Assembly: GCA_025927935.1 (NCBI GenBank)
Contig: JAICKM010000112.1
Location: forward strand, 1-12,838
Length of the DNA stretch: 12,838 nucleotides
Reading direction: 5' to 3'
Source of the DNA: Chloroflexia bacterium
GTDB lineage: Bacteria > Chloroflexota > Chloroflexia > QHBQ01 > JADMIH01
Below, piece by piece: positions 12,366 through 12,838 of the stretch (positions are counted from its first letter, which is position 1; the number at the start of each line of letters is the position of its first letter). A model generated the notes under the pieces. It did not search any database. It was not told where the DNA came from and saw only the letters and a program-made list of their open reading frames with translations. The position numbers and the translations under genes are program-made.

Positions 12366-12402
12366 GCGGACGGCGCCCGACCTGCTGGTGGGCGCCGTCC
12401 GC
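12366..12402. terminator. Terminator hairpin downstream of dedA
   Basis: GCGGACGGCGCCC (12366-12378) and its exact complement (12390-12402) form a 13-bp perfect stem with an 11-nt loop, 38 bp after the dedA stop. It is followed by GCATTTCTT, a short T-rich stretch, so it can terminate the rightward transcript. On the minus strand it is followed by ATATT, so it may also serve the convergent gene ending at 12458. Confidence 0.75.
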
Positions 12403-12457
12403 GCATTTCTTGGGTACCGTCTCCCGCATGACCTACCGGGTATGGCGCTGCCCCGGA

Positions 12458-12838
12458 TCAGCCCTTCTTGGTTAGCTCTTCCTCCGGGATCTGCTGGCGG
12501 CTGAGCGCCTGGGCCAGGGCGTCGGGCACGGCGTGCCGCTGCACGGTTAGCTGGAGATTCGTTTCGTCGTCGTCGCGCCGGGGGCCGCCGGTTGCGTCTG
12601 GGGTGGGCGTCTCAGTGTCGGTCGCGCTGATGGTGCCGGGATCGAGGGGGGTCAACGGGCTGAATCCACCCAGTTTGCGGCCCTGCCGCACCGGCGGCGT
12701 GAACGGCGGCATCGAACCGTCCACGTCCGAGCCGACCGTGGATATCGGGGGGCTGGTGCTGCCGAGCTGCGGCTTGTAAGACGGCGGGGCACCAGTCCCG
12801 ATCGCTCGCGACCGCAGGGGGGTGCTGGGAGTGTCGCC
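12458..12838 (-). CDS. C-terminal part of an unrecognised low-complexity protein (5' end off the window)
   Basis: The last 126 residues are visible. The frame is open to the right edge, so the true start lies outside; an internal ATG at 12724 is not needed. The visible part is rich in Pro, Thr, Ser, Gly and Asp ('TDTETPTPDATGG', 'RRDDDETN') and likely disordered. A more ordered, charged end follows ('HAVPDALAQALSRQQIPEEE', then LTKKG). Codons end mostly in G or C, like the neighbours, which supports real coding. No signal, helix or family motif can be named. The stop TGA at 12458 lies 56 bp from the hairpin at 12366-12402, which may terminate it. Confidence 0.55.
   Translation of the reverse strand, partial: GDTPSTPLRSRAIGTGAPPSYKPQLGSTSPPISTVGSDVDGSMPPFTPPVRQGRKLGGFSPLTPLDPGTISATDTETPTPDATGGPRRDDDETNLQLTVQRHAVPDALAQALSRQQIPEEELTKKG

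Noticed and set aside
12468..12779. Plus-strand open frame at the right edge
   Set aside because: Its Ser/Arg/Gly-rich translation has no motif. The minus strand has an uninterrupted frame with neighbour-like codon use and a sensible charged C-terminus.
1..12838. Mobile elements, prophage genes or CRISPR array
   Set aside because: No transposase, integrase, phage structural gene, terminal inverted repeats with target duplications, or regularly spaced direct repeats were seen.

Overview
The window is a GC-rich bacterial chromosome segment with ordinary housekeeping and cell-surface genes. I see no phage, transposon, CRISPR or rRNA/tRNA sequence. The best guess for the source is a member of the Chloroflexota. 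This is an inference from three traits: a secreted glycosidase with tandem 'HGGLA.FGYPIS' repeats, which I associate with Chloroflexota exoproteins; a surface hydrolase with a Pro/Thr/Ala linker and three C-terminal SLH domains; and strongly GC-ending codons throughout.

Layout, left to right. Positions 1-220 are non-coding: a leftward promoter for a gene outside the window, then a strong hairpin behind the first gene. Next come two leftward genes: a secreted glycoside hydrolase (221-1975) and a fold-type I PLP aminotransferase (2108-3610). The aminotransferase faces a rightward pair across a compact divergent promoter region. That pair is an MgtC/SapB-type membrane protein (3802-4275) and a polytopic GT-C-type glycosyltransferase (4367-5695). 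The glycosyltransferase ends 12 bp from the stop of a convergent, very large secreted SLH-domain hydrolase (5708-8347). Upstream of it on the same strand lies larE-larB (8510-10179), joined by a GTGA stop/start overlap. These make the nickel-pincer nucleotide cofactor, but larC and larA are not in the window. A 328-bp divergent intergenic region with several palindromes separates larE from a small tail-anchored-like protein (10508-10861). That protein converges on a zinc-ribbon two-helix membrane protein (10953-11456). A DedA-family membrane protein follows (11690-12328), preceded by an unusually long inverted repeat that overlaps its predicted promoter. A strong hairpin separates it from the C-terminal end of a leftward, low-complexity protein that runs off the right edge.

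How the genes relate: only larE-larB is a clear functional unit. The glycosidase, SLH hydrolase, glycosyltransferase, MgtC and DedA proteins all concern the envelope or cell surface, but their transcription units are separate and convergent or divergent, so I do not infer one pathway. I did not find a convincing new multi-gene system. The most unusual sequence signals are the dedA leader inverted repeat, the three-cysteine LarE, the domain build of the SLH hydrolase, and the two uncharacterised small membrane proteins at 10.5-11.5 kb.
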